A stretch of 64,000 nucleotides of DNA from Cyclobacteriaceae bacterium (GCA_019694875.1 JAIBBC010000003.1:860469-924468); one strand, 5' to 3'. Counted from the first letter of the stretch, positions 34,501 to 44,408 are shown. Notes: generated by a model not told the origin, from the letters alone. A program made the numbers and translations.

Positions 34501-34751
34501 TCAGCCGGCATACCCAGGATATGCGGGTGCTTTCCGTTTTCACCCAGGCTCGGCCGATAGGCATCGTTATAAAAACAAATCAGTTCAGGCCCCCACCATA
34601 AAAACATCGGGAACTTGGAATTGAGAATAATACTTAGTGTAGTGCGAAGGCTTTGCGGCCATGAATCGATCGGCCCGACCGGAGTCTTGCTCCAGTCTTT
34701 TGTACGGATAAGATTTCCCATTTCATTGTTGGGAATAAAATCAGCCTTCAT
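31584..34751 (-). CDS. Multi-PAS histidine kinase (1055 residues)
   Basis: Six PAS-type modules in a row (about 30-155, 165-285, 290-415, 425-550, 555-675, 685-800). Repeated motifs are SWNRAAERLFGYKPEEIIGQP and the PAC-type GRIIGASKIARDIS. A phytochrome-type kinase core follows: H-box YVSSHDLQEPLRKI (His833), N-box NLISNSLKFR, and G-boxes VEDNGIGF and GTGIGLAICKKI. No membrane helix is visible, so it is cytoplasmic. Light, redox or small molecules could be sensed; nothing in the sequence picks one. It overlaps the receiver gene 34748 by four bases (ATGA). Confidence 0.93.
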   Translation of the reverse strand: MKADFIPNNEMGNLIRTKDWSKTPVGPIDSWPQSLRTTLSIILNSKFPMFLWWGPELICFYNDAYRPSLGENGKHPHILGMPAEQAWTEIWTIIKPLIDQVLSGGGATWSEDQLIPIFRNGQIEDVYWTFSYSPVNDESGKATAVLVTCTETTKEVLTRKTLEESNNRFISTVQQAPSGIAILRGRNFNFELANKTYLQFIDKPAAEVVGKNLFDVLPEVKEVVEPLLNSVMDTGEAYHANDLLVYINRFGKKEPVYFNFIYQPLFEGGKITGVMVVANEVTSMVAERHALQEQQRQFSNFIMQSPIAMTIWRGHDFTIEMANETMFKRIWRKEPQDVIGKKALDVFPELNDQKYPELLRKVLVTGGIHRENEAMAYVQGDDGMRKFYLDFEYAPLMETDGTISGIMITVYDVTEKVESRHKLEDAESRMRLAVEATELSTWDLDLKTRAIIHSPRLAVIFGHPETKILTHHEMQQQLHPDDRVTIVEKALETALRTGNYSYEARIILPDKSTCWIRTRGVVVFDRDKQPLRMLGTLMDITSIRLAGEQSSRLAAIVESSDDAIVSKRLDGTITSWNRAAERLFGYKPEEIIGQPITRLIPTDRLEEEPAIIGRLVRGERVEHIETKRLTKDGRLIDLSLTISPIRDQFGRIIGASKIARDISIQKQVEHDMEENRLRLETIIEASALGTWELDLVNNNKPRYSGRYLEILGFKRDDSPTHAELVSRLHPDDLPIREKAFKEAMKTGKLFYVARLIWPDKSIRWMEGRGNVFFDSNGKAIKMTGTVRDITEEKAFSQALESMVDERTRELQQANTELEKMNQELASFAYVSSHDLQEPLRKIQAFASRILEKEYQNLSAAGQDYFTRMQEAARRMQLLIQDLLAYSRTNKKEKELVPTNLNLLVAGVLDDLEQYILDNEATINVDELPVADVIPFQFRQLFTNLISNSLKFRKKDTPVMINIKSEKVMGAEISPEANGNDAYYRVTVEDNGIGFDNAYHERIFDVFQRLHTKQEYEGTGIGLAICKKIVENHRGFIAAKGEPGKGARFTIYLPVN

Positions 34752-35233
34752 CCGTTCTTATTTAATACAAAATTTTCTTTCGGGGTTTGACCTTGATTAT
34801 TATTCCAATCAATCTCCAGCATTCGCTCAATCACTTCCTTCAGCATGGCGAATGTATTGGGTTTGCGAATATAATAGTTTGCACCCTGCTCATATACCTT
34901 ATCGATTGCCTGACTTTGTGACGTGGTTGAAAATATAACAACCGGAATATGATTGAGCTTCGGTGATTTCCGGATTTCCTGTAAGCATTCGAACCCGTTC
35001 ATGCGCGGCATATTCAGGTCGAGAAAAATAATAGCCGGGAGTTCTGCATGAGCTGCATCCAGGTGTTGCATCAACTGCTGGCCGTCACGCGCGTACGAAA
35101 GTTTGGGCGCGTTCTTCAACTCCTTCAAAGCATCCTGAAACAGCAAGTGCTCGTCCGGGTCATCATCCACTAACAGAATGTATCGCTCAGATTTCAAACG
35201 TCTAAAAGTAGCGATTCGGGGTTGCGTACGCAA
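34748..35233 (-). CDS. Response regulator (Rcp1-like)
   Basis: 161 residues: a receiver with acid pocket LLVDDDPDE (about 20-28), phosphoacceptor Asp72 in IIFLDLNMPRMNG, Thr in VVIFSTTS and Lys in YYIRKPNT. The long loop and spacing resemble Rcp1-type partners of phytochrome-like kinases. It is four-base-overlapped with its kinase partner at 31584, so they form a pair. The first 15 residues are poorly conserved, and the true start may be later. Confidence 0.9.
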   Translation of the reverse strand: MRTQPRIATFRRLKSERYILLVDDDPDEHLLFQDALKELKNAPKLSYARDGQQLMQHLDAAHAELPAIIFLDLNMPRMNGFECLQEIRKSPKLNHIPVVIFSTTSQSQAIDKVYEQGANYYIRKPNTFAMLKEVIERMLEIDWNNNQGQTPKENFVLNKNG

Positions 35234-35253
35234 TACAGATAGCTCATGCAGTG

Positions 35254-35271
35254 TGTAGAAAAAATTCTACA
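35254..35271. promoter_or_regulatory. Activator-binding palindrome (18 bases, perfect arms)
   Basis: TGTAGAAAAAATTCTACA. Seven-base arms match perfectly. It lies in the 145-base gap between the divergent receivers at 35233 and 35379. It is about 70-85 bases upstream of the -24-like box at 35341. Confidence 0.55.
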
Positions 35272-35340
35272 GTCTGTACGATTATTCGGGTAAAGGCTTA
35301 GGAATACCGCCAATACCGTGAGTATTGAAATCCGGACGAT

Positions 35341-35356
35341 TGGTAAGGTTTTTATG
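35341..35356 (+). promoter_or_regulatory. Weak candidate sigma-54 promoter
   Basis: TGGTAAGGTTTTTATG. GG is correctly placed, but the -12 box (TTATG) lacks the usual C. It ends 22 bases before the ATG at 35379. I include it because of the palindrome at the usual distance. Confidence 0.3.
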
Positions 35357-35378
35357 ATGGATGAGTGTTTCCGTGCCT

Positions 35379-35711
35379 ATGAAGAAAAAAGTACTGATTA
35401 TCGATGACGAGGTGGATTTCGGGATGCTTATGAAAAGCTTTTTCAAACCGAAAGATTTCGAAGTGTTTGTTGCACACACCATTGCTGACGGCCTTCAGGT
35501 TCTTGAAGATCAAAAACCCGACTTTTTGTTTCTGGATAATAACCTTCCGGATGGACTGGGTTGGGGTAAAACGGAATTCATTCTTATGAATTATCCGAAT
35601 ACCCGCCTCAACCTGATCAGCGCGATGGATGTTCCAAAAACCTCGGCCTCTAACTTTCACATTTTATACAAACCGGCTATGCGCGAAGAGCTCGCCCGGA
35701 TTTTCGGCTAA
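35379..35711 (+). CDS. Single-domain response regulator
   Basis: 110 residues: LIIDDEVD acid pocket, phosphoacceptor Asp53 in LFLDNNLPDGLGW, Ser in LISAMD, Lys in LYKPA. It is a lone receiver, paralogous to that at 17605. I chose ATG 35379 (MKKKVLII) over an in-frame start at 35361. It ends 29 bases before the beta-glucan synthase gene on the same strand and is likely cotranscribed, so it may control synthase activity by contact (inference). Confidence 0.88.
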   Translation: MKKKVLIIDDEVDFGMLMKSFFKPKDFEVFVAHTIADGLQVLEDQKPDFLFLDNNLPDGLGWGKTEFILMNYPNTRLNLISAMDVPKTSASNFHILYKPAMREELARIFG

Positions 35712-35740
35712 GCTCAACAAAATCACCTAATCCTCATTAC

Positions 35741-38700
35741 ATGAAAGTTCGCGCTGGAAAGTTTGAAGAATTGATATCACCGCTCAAACCCATTTTTCAA
35801 AGAGACAATTTTTCGCATGCAGACGCACGGGAAAAGCCACCCCTACGATCGGAGCTTTTTACGCTCGATCAACTTGACCATCATGCCCGGAAACTTGCCA
35901 TTGCGCACACCGTAACACACGAGTCGTTGCCTGAGCAATTGCTAAAACGTTTGTCTGACAATGAAGATATTCTGTTCAACACAGTAGCGTTGCTTCAGGA
36001 GAATATCCGGGAAAAAAAATCGGTCAGCCCCGCGGCCGAATGGTTACTCGATAACTTCTACCTGATTGAAGAGGAAATTCTGATCGGTAAACGGTATCTT
36101 CCTAAAGGATACAGTAAGGGCCTGCCCAAACTGAGCAGCGGTAAACACAAAGGTTTTCCGCGGGTATACGAAATCGCGATTGAAATCATCTCGCACAGTG
36201 ATGGTCATGTCGACATCACGAGCTTGAGCACGTTTATCTCGGCTTACCAGAAAGTAGCATTCCTTACTTTGGGTGAATTGTGGGCTATTCCGATCATGAT
36301 CCGCTTAGCGCTGCTGGAGAATCTGAGCCGCGTAACCATTCAAATTGCACTCGACAGAAACGACTCGGCCCTTGCCAACACATGGGCCAATAAAATTATT
36401 GACATCACGGAAAAAAGTCCGAAAGACCTCGTACTTGTTATTGCCGATATGGCGCGATCCAATCCGCCTATCACCAGTGCATTTGTGGGAGAGTTTGCCC
36501 GGAAACTGCAATGGAAGGGATCCGAGCTAAGCTTGCCGATCAGTTGGCTTGAGCAACACCTTTCCGGATCATCCGACACACTCAATTCTATGATCCTGGC
36601 CGAGAATCAAAAGCAGGCCGCGAACCAGTTGTCGGTGAGCAACAGCATCAACAGTTTGCGCTTCATCGCAAAAATGGAATGGCGCGAATTTGTTGAGACC
36701 ATGAGTGTGGTGGAACACGTTCTCCGGAAAGACGTAGGCGGCACCTACGCCAAGATGGATTTTCACACGCGCGATCATTATCGCCACGTAGTTGAAAAGA
36801 TTGCCAAGGACAGTTACCTGTCGGAATATGAGATCGCCCAGAATGCCATCGACCTGGCGCACGAAAGTTTTGAAAAAAACCCGGACGACAAAAGAAGATC
36901 ACATGTTGGTTATTACTTAATCGACAAAGGACGCAAGCTCACCGAAAAACATTCGCGGTTAACGCGCTCATTCCTACAATCGATATTGAAATGGGCTGAG
37001 CAGTCAGCGCCCGGACTGTATATCTTCTCCGCCATTTTTATTACACTGGCATTAGCATCTGTTTTTATTTTCAGCGCATACGATGATAACATCCGCTCAC
37101 TCGCATTGATCGGACTTGGATTACTTTCCCTCATCGGTGCCAGCCAGCTTGCAATCTCACTCACTAATTGGTGGGCAACATTATGGGTGAAGCCTGGCTT
37201 GCTTCCCCGTCTTAATTTTTCGCACGGCATTCCGGCAGAATACCGGACGATGATAGTAGTACCTACCCTGCTGGCTGATGTAAATCAAATTGATACGCTG
37301 GTGGAAGATCTGGAGGTGCGGTTTCTGGCGAATCGCGATGAAAATCTGGTATTCGCACTCCTCACTGATTTTCGGGATGCAAAAAGTGAAACATTACCGG
37401 AAGACGAAATTTTGATAAACCATGCGATTGAAAAAATTGAAGCGCTGAATCTCCGGTACGGCAAAGAGAACAACGAAACATTCTTTCTTTTTCACCGGCC
37501 CCGGAGGTGGAATCCCGTAGACAAACTCTGGATGGGCTACGAACGCAAACGCGGGAAGCTTTCGGAGCTGAATCATGTGCTCCGCGGCAAGTCGCACGAC
37601 CGCTTCTCTATTATTATAGGCGATCAGCGGCTTTTCGATACCATCAAATACGTAATTACGCTGGATACCGACACCCAGTTGCCCCGTGACGCAGCCTGGA
37701 AACTGGTGGGACTCATGGCTCATCCTATGAACCGGCCTGTATATAATGAGAAGAAAAACCGGGTGGTGGAAGGGTTTGGTATTATTCAGCCACGAATCGC
37801 CATCAGCCTGCACGGTGCAACCCGTTCGGGGTATTCGCGGATGCACGAAAATGACTCGGGCATTGACCCCTACACGCGGGTAGTCTCCGATGTATACCAG
37901 GATGTTTTTGGTGAAGGATCGTTTATCGGTAAAGGAATTTACGAGATCGATACATTCGAGAAAGCACTGAATAACCGATTCCCTGAAAACAGAATTTTAA
38001 GTCACGATTTACTGGAAGGTTCTTACACGCGTTGCGCGTTTGCGAGTGATGTGCAATTTTATGAAGAGTACCCTTCGCGCTACGAAACCGACATAATGCG
38101 CAGGCACCGATGGATCCGGGGCGACTGGCAGATCGGCACATGGTTTCTTCCAGTGGCACCGGATGCAAACCGTAAACTCCGTAAAAACTCCATCTCTGCA
38201 TTGTCGCGATGGAAAATTTTTGACAACCTCAGGCGCAGCGTTATACCCATTGCGCAAATCCTGTTGCTGCTGACTGCGTGGATCATTCTACCTAATCCTG
38301 TTTTCTGGACGCTGGCAATTCTCGCAATTCTGTTTGCACCCCCGGTGATTAGTTCATTGTGGAGTGCTTCGCAGAAACCAAAAGAGATTGCCTTCGAACA
38401 ACATCTGAACAACACACTCGGTGCCGCCAACAAAAGTTTTAAACAAGCACTGCTCACACTCGTGTGCCTTCCCTATGAAGCATTCATGTGTGCCGATGCA
38501 ATTGCCCGAACGCTCTGGCGGATGTACATCAGCAAAAAGAAACTCCTGGAATGGAATCCCTCCCATTTCGCTCACCGGAAAAAGACTTCTCCTCTGTCAG
38601 TATATGCCAGCATGTGGTTCGCTCCTTTGCTGGCCGCTTGCACAGCCATATACTTATTCGATTCTTACGGACTAACACTGCGGCTTTTCATTGCAGCTCC

Positions 38701-41700
38701 CTTTCTGATTCTGTGGGTTGCATCGCCTTTTATCGTATGGGTCATTAACCGGCCCGTGGTAACAAAGCGCTCTGCGTTAAGCGATAGTCAAAAACTTTAC
38801 CTGCGCGAATTGTCGCGTAAGACATGGTCGTTCTTCGAAGTATTCGTCAGCGAAACCGACAACTGGCTTCCGCCTGATAACTTGCAGCAGTATCCCATTC
38901 CGGTTATTGCCCATCGAACATCGCCCACCAACATTGGACTGGCGTTATTGGCGAATTTGTCCGCGTATGACTTCGGGTACATTACGTGTGGCACATTGAT
39001 AGATCGCACGGGGAAAACATTCGGTACGTTGAGCAAGCTCGACCGGCAAGGCGGGCATTTTTTTAATTGGTACGATACGCAAAGCTTACGCGTACTTCAC
39101 CCGCGATACATATCAACTGTCGACAGCGGCAATCTGGCCGGACACTTACTTACCCTCCGCCAGGGACTTCTTGCATTGACCCATCAACCGGTTATCAGCA
39201 CAAAATTGTTTACCGGCTTGCTGGACACTTTGTCGATCTTAAAAAAATTATTGCGTGAGCATCAGGGTGGCTTTGAACAGCTTGAAAAAATTCTGGAATC
39301 AGGAATTGCCACCAGTAATGTTTTTGATTTCCAAAATCATATTCAACAAGCAGCTTCGCATTTCCATGCCATCCAATCGTCATTCAACGCGGACACAAAC
39401 TCCGAGACCGGTTGGTGGATTAATGCATGTAACGAGCAACTGAAACACGCACAAGAGGAGTTGTCGGTGCTTCTTCCCTGGGCGTTACAAGACAAGCCTT
39501 CAGGGCTTGAAAACATCGAATACTTAACACGCATTCCCACACTTTCCGAACTCGTTCAACTTCCGGTTACGCTTGCCCTTGAGCTGAGCGCTCGTCAGCA
39601 TCCACCTGAAGTGGAGGCATGGCTGCGGACCATCGAGGCCGGGGCGACAGAAGCAAGCAGGCTCGCTGCACAACGCATCGAAACCCTTCAGGCACTCGCA
39701 CAAGCAGCGTATGAATTTGCTGACATTCGGTACGACTTCCTTTACGACAAAGTACAACGTCTGCTGGCAATAGGATTCAATGCCGATGACAACCGGCTCG
39801 ATGCAAGTTTTTATGACTTACTCGCTTCCGAAGCAAGGCTTGCGTCGTTTGTAGCGATTGCCCAGGGCAAACTTCCTCAGGAAAGCTGGTTCGCGCTGGG
39901 CCGAAGACTTACCTCTGCCGGAAAAACTCCCGTGCTCATCTCCTGGAGCGGATCAATGTTCGAGTACCTGATGCCGATGCTGGTGATGCCAACATATGAG
40001 AACACGTTGCTGGATGAGATGGCTGTCGGTATGGTAAAAAAACAAATGGAATACGGTCAACAGCACAATGTGCCCTGGGGGATCTCCGAATCATGCTACA
40101 ATGTGGTCGACAGTAACCTGACCTACCAGTACAGAGCATTCGGTGTTCCCGGACTGGGATTCAAACGCGGCTTGGGACAAGATTTGGTTATCGCGCCATA
40201 TGCGGCTGTGATGGCACTGATGGTCGATCCACAACCTGCGTATGATAATCTTCAGAACATGAAAGCAAAAGGTTTCGAAGGCCGATATGGATTCTTTGAA
40301 GCTGTTGACTATACACCAACGCGGTTATCGCGCGGACAATCTCATGCCGTCATTCAAACCTTTATGGCCCATCATCAGGGAATGGGTTTGTTGTCGCTCG
40401 CTTACCTATTACTCAATCAGCCGATGCAAAAACGATTTGAAGCCGATCCGCAGTTTCAAACAGCGTTGCTGTTGTTGCAGGAACAGGTGCCTAAAACGAT
40501 TGGTTTTTATTCAGGTTCGTCTGAAGAAAAAAATCCTTCACCTGCGTCCACCGTTTCGGATATTCGAGTAATCACTACTCCCTACACACCGGTACCGGAG
40601 GTTCAGTTGCTGTCGAACGGAAAATATCATGTGATGGTGACCAATGCCGGTGGCGGTTATAGCCGATGGCACGATCTGGCACTCACACGCTGGCGCGAAG
40701 ATACTACGGCCGACAATTGGGGAACCTTCTGCTATGTTCGTGACCTGGAAAGCGGCACACTATGGTCAAACGCTTTCCAACCCACACTCAAGCCAGCGGA
40801 TCATTACGAAGCAATTTTTTCACAAGGCAAAGTTGAATTCCGCAGACGCGACAGTGAAATTGAAACGTATACGGAAATCATTGTGTCACCCGAAGATGAC
40901 GTAGAAGTAAGACGTATTCACTTCACAAATCACTCCAAGCGCAGAAGAAAAATCTCGGTTACAACCTATTGCGAAGTAGTGATTGCCATGCCGGCATCCG
41001 ACAGTGCTCACCCCGCCTTCAGCAATTTGTTTGTTCAAACCGAAATTCATGAACCTCAAAATGCGATTGTGTGTTCAAGACGCGCCCGATCGAAAGAGGA
41101 ACACCCGCCCTGGCTGTTTCACCTGGTGAAAGTTAGCGGAACAGAACCTGTGTCAGTTTCCTACGAAACCAATCGCAGTCTGTTTATTGGCCGCGGGCAA
41201 ACTGTGGTTAACCCTGCAGCGTTGCAAAGCAACCAACCGCTTTCGGGTTCAAAAGGCTCTGTACTTGACCCGATCGCTGCTGTTCAGTACGAACTCATCC
41301 TGGAACAGGGCGCCACGATCACCGTAGATGTTGTGACTGGCATTGTGTCAACCCGCGAGAGCAACCGCATGCTGGTTGACAAGTACCAGGATAAACACCT
41401 GCGTGATCGTGCATTCGAATTATCGTGGACGCATAGTCAGGTCGTGTTGCGGCAGATTGGTGCAACCGAATCCGATGCCGAACTGTATGGGCGTCTGGCC
41501 GGCTCTATATTATATGCCAACCCCGCTCTGCGCGCACCTGCCAATGTTGTGTTAAAAAATCAGCGCGGACAATCCGCCCTGTGGGCGTATTCCATTTCGG
41601 GCGACCTCCCGATTGTGTTGTTACGAACCTCCGATTCAGAAAATATTGCACTTGCCAAACAAATGGTTAAGGCACAGGCGTATTGGAACCTGAAAGGTCT

Positions 41701-44401
41701 TGCCGTTGATCTGGTGATCATTAACGAAGATCCGGGCGGCTACCGGCAGGTGCTGCAGGAGCAGATTCAGGGACTGATTGCCGGGGGCACAACCATTACG
41801 GCATCCGAAAAACCGGGAAGAATTTTTGTGCGCCCGGTTGATCAAATTCCGGCAGAAGATCTCATTCTCCTTCAAACGGTAGCCCGTGCCATCATTTCCG
41901 ATACGCAAGGCTCACTGGCCGAACAGGTGCACAGAAAAAAGAAAGCGAAGACTTCGATTGCAAAATTTGACGTATTGCCGGCAGAAGAATCGGTAACAAA
42001 AACGGTCAGTAAACCTGATAACGAGCTTCTCTTTTTCAACGGCATCGGAGGGTTTTCAAAAGATGGTCGTGAGTATGTCATTCAAACAGGAAACAAACAG
42101 CAGACGCCACTCCCATGGGTTAACATTATCGCTAACCCGACATTCGGAACGCTTGTATCGGAAAGTGGTTCGTCATATACGTGGTTTGAAAACGCATATG
42201 AATTCCGGTTATCACCGTGGCATAACGATCCGGTCATTGATGGATCCGGTGAAGCTTTCTACCTGCGGGATGAAGAAACCGGCACGTTCTGGTCGCCTAT
42301 GCCCTACCCGGTGAACAACGGTTCGTACATCACCCGTCACGGATTTGGATATACAACAATTGAGCACCACGAGGAAGGAATTCACTCGCTTGTAACCTTA
42401 TATGTTGACATTGAAGCGTCTATCAAATTTATAACCATCAAACTTCACAACACATCGGGACGGTCGCGTAAGCTATCCGCAACGGGATACGTGGAGTGGG
42501 TACTGGGCAGTCAGCGACCCAAATCTTCCTTTCATGTGATCACTGAATTAGAAGGCAACACCGGGGCGCTGATGGCGCGTAACCCATACAACAGTGAGTT
42601 CAGTAACCGGGTAACATTCCTTGACGTAGATGATTCGAAGTTTGAATACACATCCGACCGCACAGAATTTCTCGGGCGTCACGGAACCATGCGCCATCCC
42701 GATGCCATGACACGCGTCCATCTCTCGGGTACAACCGGTGCATGTCTTGATCCTTGTGCCGCGCTGCGCGTTGAATTCGAACTTGAGAATAACAGAGAGC
42801 ATACTGTAACGTTCAGACTCGGTGCAGCAAAAGATATGCGCGAAGCAATAGCATTGATTAAGCGGTTCGAAGGCACGCAGCCTGCAATAACTGCACATGA
42901 AAACGTTAAAACGTTTTGGAAAAAAAGTCTGCGCGCCATTGAAGTGGAAACACCCGATCAGGCCATTAACATCCTGGTCAACGGCTGGCTTGAATATCAA
43001 ATCCTTTCGTCACGATTATGGGGCCGCACCGGGCTATATCAGTCGGGCGGAGCCTTTGGCTTCCGCGATCAACTGCAGGACGTACTGGCGTTAATGCATT
43101 CGCAGCCTAATCTCACACGAAAACAATTGCTGCTGTGTGCCTCGCGTCAATTTAAAGAAGGCGATGTGCAGCATTGGTGGCACCCGCCAATGGGAAGAGG
43201 CGTTCGTACCATGTGTTCGGATGACTACCTCTGGCTGCCGTATGTCACGAGTCGGTATGTACACACCACACAAGATACCGGTGTGCTCGAAGAAACTGTT
43301 CCGTTCCTGCAAGGGCGATTGCTAAATGTTGGAGAAGAATCCTATTATGATTTGCCTGTAGTATCAGACCAGCAGGCAACCTTATACGAGCATTGCAAAA
43401 CAGCAATTCGTATGGGATTAAAAATGGGCGAACATGGCTTACCACTCATTGGCTCGGGTGACTGGAATGACGGCATGAACCTGGTGGGTATTCACGGCCG
43501 GGGTGAAAGTGTGTGGCTTGCATTTTTCCTGTACGACATTTTAAACCGCTTCCATAAAATTGCCATGATCAGGAACGATCATGAATTTGCACAACTTTGC
43601 CAGACCGAAGCAAAAACCCTGAAAGAGAACATCAACCGCCATGCATGGGATGGCAAATGGTACATGCGCGCATACTTCGATGACGGTTCACCGCTGGGTT
43701 CACATCTGAACCGCGAATGCATGATCGATGCAATCGCACAAAGCTGGGCGGTGATTTCGGGTGCGGGAGAACCGGAGCGCGTTAAAACTGCGATGCAATC
43801 GGCCAACCAGCATTTGATTAATCGGGAAAAGGGATTGATCCAATTGCTGGAGCCACCATTCGATAAAGCCGACATGGATCCGGGTTATATTAAAGGATAC
43901 GTACCTGGCGTTCGTGAAAATGGCGGTCAATATACGCATGCGGCCATTTGGATGGTGATGGCATTTGCCGATCTGGATGAACGCGAACGTGTTTATGAAT
44001 TGCTAGGCCTCATCAATCCCATCAACCACGGCAAAACACCGGAAGACGTTTCGGTTTATAAAGTTGAGCCGTATGTTATGGCTGCCGATGTATATGGAGT
44101 CTCTCCGCATACCGGCCGCGGCGGCTGGACGTGGTACACAGGTTCTGCCGGCTGGATGTATCAGTTAATAACAGAATCATTCTTAGGAATAAGACGCATA
44201 GGAAATACGCTGGTCATTGAACCGCGCATCCCGAAAGACTGGAGGTCGGTAAACATTACTTACACCCTCTTTCAGAACACTTACCAGATCGAAGTTGCGC
44301 AGAACAAAACCGGTTTTGCGTTGAAAGTCAATGGTCATGAAATCTCCGGAAACACAATTATACTCGATGAGCACACACCGATACCACAAATAGTTAACTA
44401 G
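35741..44401 (+). CDS. ndvB: Cyclic beta-1,2-glucan synthase (NdvB/Cgs type)
   Basis: 2886 residues, the length expected for the family. Order: N-terminal cytosolic part; membrane helices near 425-475; a GT84 glycosyltransferase (DTDTQLPRDAAW near 645; RRHRWIRGDWQ near 786); more helices (about 830-870, 940-1010); a glycoamylase-like region (VVDSNLTYQYRAFGVPGLGFKRGLG near 1455); two galactose-mutarotase-like beta domains; and a C-terminal GH94 phosphorylase with GSGDWNDGMN (2571-2580, general acid Asp2577). It makes, measures and cyclises osmoregulated periplasmic beta-1,2-glucans in Proteobacteria. The name rests on homology; the exact glucan in this phylum is an inference. Confidence 0.92.
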   Translation: MKVRAGKFEELISPLKPIFQRDNFSHADAREKPPLRSELFTLDQLDHHARKLAIAHTVTHESLPEQLLKRLSDNEDILFNTVALLQENIREKKSVSPAAEWLLDNFYLIEEEILIGKRYLPKGYSKGLPKLSSGKHKGFPRVYEIAIEIISHSDGHVDITSLSTFISAYQKVAFLTLGELWAIPIMIRLALLENLSRVTIQIALDRNDSALANTWANKIIDITEKSPKDLVLVIADMARSNPPITSAFVGEFARKLQWKGSELSLPISWLEQHLSGSSDTLNSMILAENQKQAANQLSVSNSINSLRFIAKMEWREFVETMSVVEHVLRKDVGGTYAKMDFHTRDHYRHVVEKIAKDSYLSEYEIAQNAIDLAHESFEKNPDDKRRSHVGYYLIDKGRKLTEKHSRLTRSFLQSILKWAEQSAPGLYIFSAIFITLALASVFIFSAYDDNIRSLALIGLGLLSLIGASQLAISLTNWWATLWVKPGLLPRLNFSHGIPAEYRTMIVVPTLLADVNQIDTLVEDLEVRFLANRDENLVFALLTDFRDAKSETLPEDEILINHAIEKIEALNLRYGKENNETFFLFHRPRRWNPVDKLWMGYERKRGKLSELNHVLRGKSHDRFSIIIGDQRLFDTIKYVITLDTDTQLPRDAAWKLVGLMAHPMNRPVYNEKKNRVVEGFGIIQPRIAISLHGATRSGYSRMHENDSGIDPYTRVVSDVYQDVFGEGSFIGKGIYEIDTFEKALNNRFPENRILSHDLLEGSYTRCAFASDVQFYEEYPSRYETDIMRRHRWIRGDWQIGTWFLPVAPDANRKLRKNSISALSRWKIFDNLRRSVIPIAQILLLLTAWIILPNPVFWTLAILAILFAPPVISSLWSASQKPKEIAFEQHLNNTLGAANKSFKQALLTLVCLPYEAFMCADAIARTLWRMYISKKKLLEWNPSHFAHRKKTSPLSVYASMWFAPLLAACTAIYLFDSYGLTLRLFIAAPFLILWVASPFIVWVINRPVVTKRSALSDSQKLYLRELSRKTWSFFEVFVSETDNWLPPDNLQQYPIPVIAHRTSPTNIGLALLANLSAYDFGYITCGTLIDRTGKTFGTLSKLDRQGGHFFNWYDTQSLRVLHPRYISTVDSGNLAGHLLTLRQGLLALTHQPVISTKLFTGLLDTLSILKKLLREHQGGFEQLEKILESGIATSNVFDFQNHIQQAASHFHAIQSSFNADTNSETGWWINACNEQLKHAQEELSVLLPWALQDKPSGLENIEYLTRIPTLSELVQLPVTLALELSARQHPPEVEAWLRTIEAGATEASRLAAQRIETLQALAQAAYEFADIRYDFLYDKVQRLLAIGFNADDNRLDASFYDLLASEARLASFVAIAQGKLPQESWFALGRRLTSAGKTPVLISWSGSMFEYLMPMLVMPTYENTLLDEMAVGMVKKQMEYGQQHNVPWGISESCYNVVDSNLTYQYRAFGVPGLGFKRGLGQDLVIAPYAAVMALMVDPQPAYDNLQNMKAKGFEGRYGFFEAVDYTPTRLSRGQSHAVIQTFMAHHQGMGLLSLAYLLLNQPMQKRFEADPQFQTALLLLQEQVPKTIGFYSGSSEEKNPSPASTVSDIRVITTPYTPVPEVQLLSNGKYHVMVTNAGGGYSRWHDLALTRWREDTTADNWGTFCYVRDLESGTLWSNAFQPTLKPADHYEAIFSQGKVEFRRRDSEIETYTEIIVSPEDDVEVRRIHFTNHSKRRRKISVTTYCEVVIAMPASDSAHPAFSNLFVQTEIHEPQNAIVCSRRARSKEEHPPWLFHLVKVSGTEPVSVSYETNRSLFIGRGQTVVNPAALQSNQPLSGSKGSVLDPIAAVQYELILEQGATITVDVVTGIVSTRESNRMLVDKYQDKHLRDRAFELSWTHSQVVLRQIGATESDAELYGRLAGSILYANPALRAPANVVLKNQRGQSALWAYSISGDLPIVLLRTSDSENIALAKQMVKAQAYWNLKGLAVDLVIINEDPGGYRQVLQEQIQGLIAGGTTITASEKPGRIFVRPVDQIPAEDLILLQTVARAIISDTQGSLAEQVHRKKKAKTSIAKFDVLPAEESVTKTVSKPDNELLFFNGIGGFSKDGREYVIQTGNKQQTPLPWVNIIANPTFGTLVSESGSSYTWFENAYEFRLSPWHNDPVIDGSGEAFYLRDEETGTFWSPMPYPVNNGSYITRHGFGYTTIEHHEEGIHSLVTLYVDIEASIKFITIKLHNTSGRSRKLSATGYVEWVLGSQRPKSSFHVITELEGNTGALMARNPYNSEFSNRVTFLDVDDSKFEYTSDRTEFLGRHGTMRHPDAMTRVHLSGTTGACLDPCAALRVEFELENNREHTVTFRLGAAKDMREAIALIKRFEGTQPAITAHENVKTFWKKSLRAIEVETPDQAINILVNGWLEYQILSSRLWGRTGLYQSGGAFGFRDQLQDVLALMHSQPNLTRKQLLLCASRQFKEGDVQHWWHPPMGRGVRTMCSDDYLWLPYVTSRYVHTTQDTGVLEETVPFLQGRLLNVGEESYYDLPVVSDQQATLYEHCKTAIRMGLKMGEHGLPLIGSGDWNDGMNLVGIHGRGESVWLAFFLYDILNRFHKIAMIRNDHEFAQLCQTEAKTLKENINRHAWDGKWYMRAYFDDGSPLGSHLNRECMIDAIAQSWAVISGAGEPERVKTAMQSANQHLINREKGLIQLLEPPFDKADMDPGYIKGYVPGVRENGGQYTHAAIWMVMAFADLDERERVYELLGLINPINHGKTPEDVSVYKVEPYVMAADVYGVSPHTGRGGWTWYTGSAGWMYQLITESFLGIRRIGNTLVIEPRIPKDWRSVNITYTLFQNTYQIEVAQNKTGFALKVNGHEISGNTIILDEHTPIPQIVN

Positions 44402-44408
44402 CAACATT

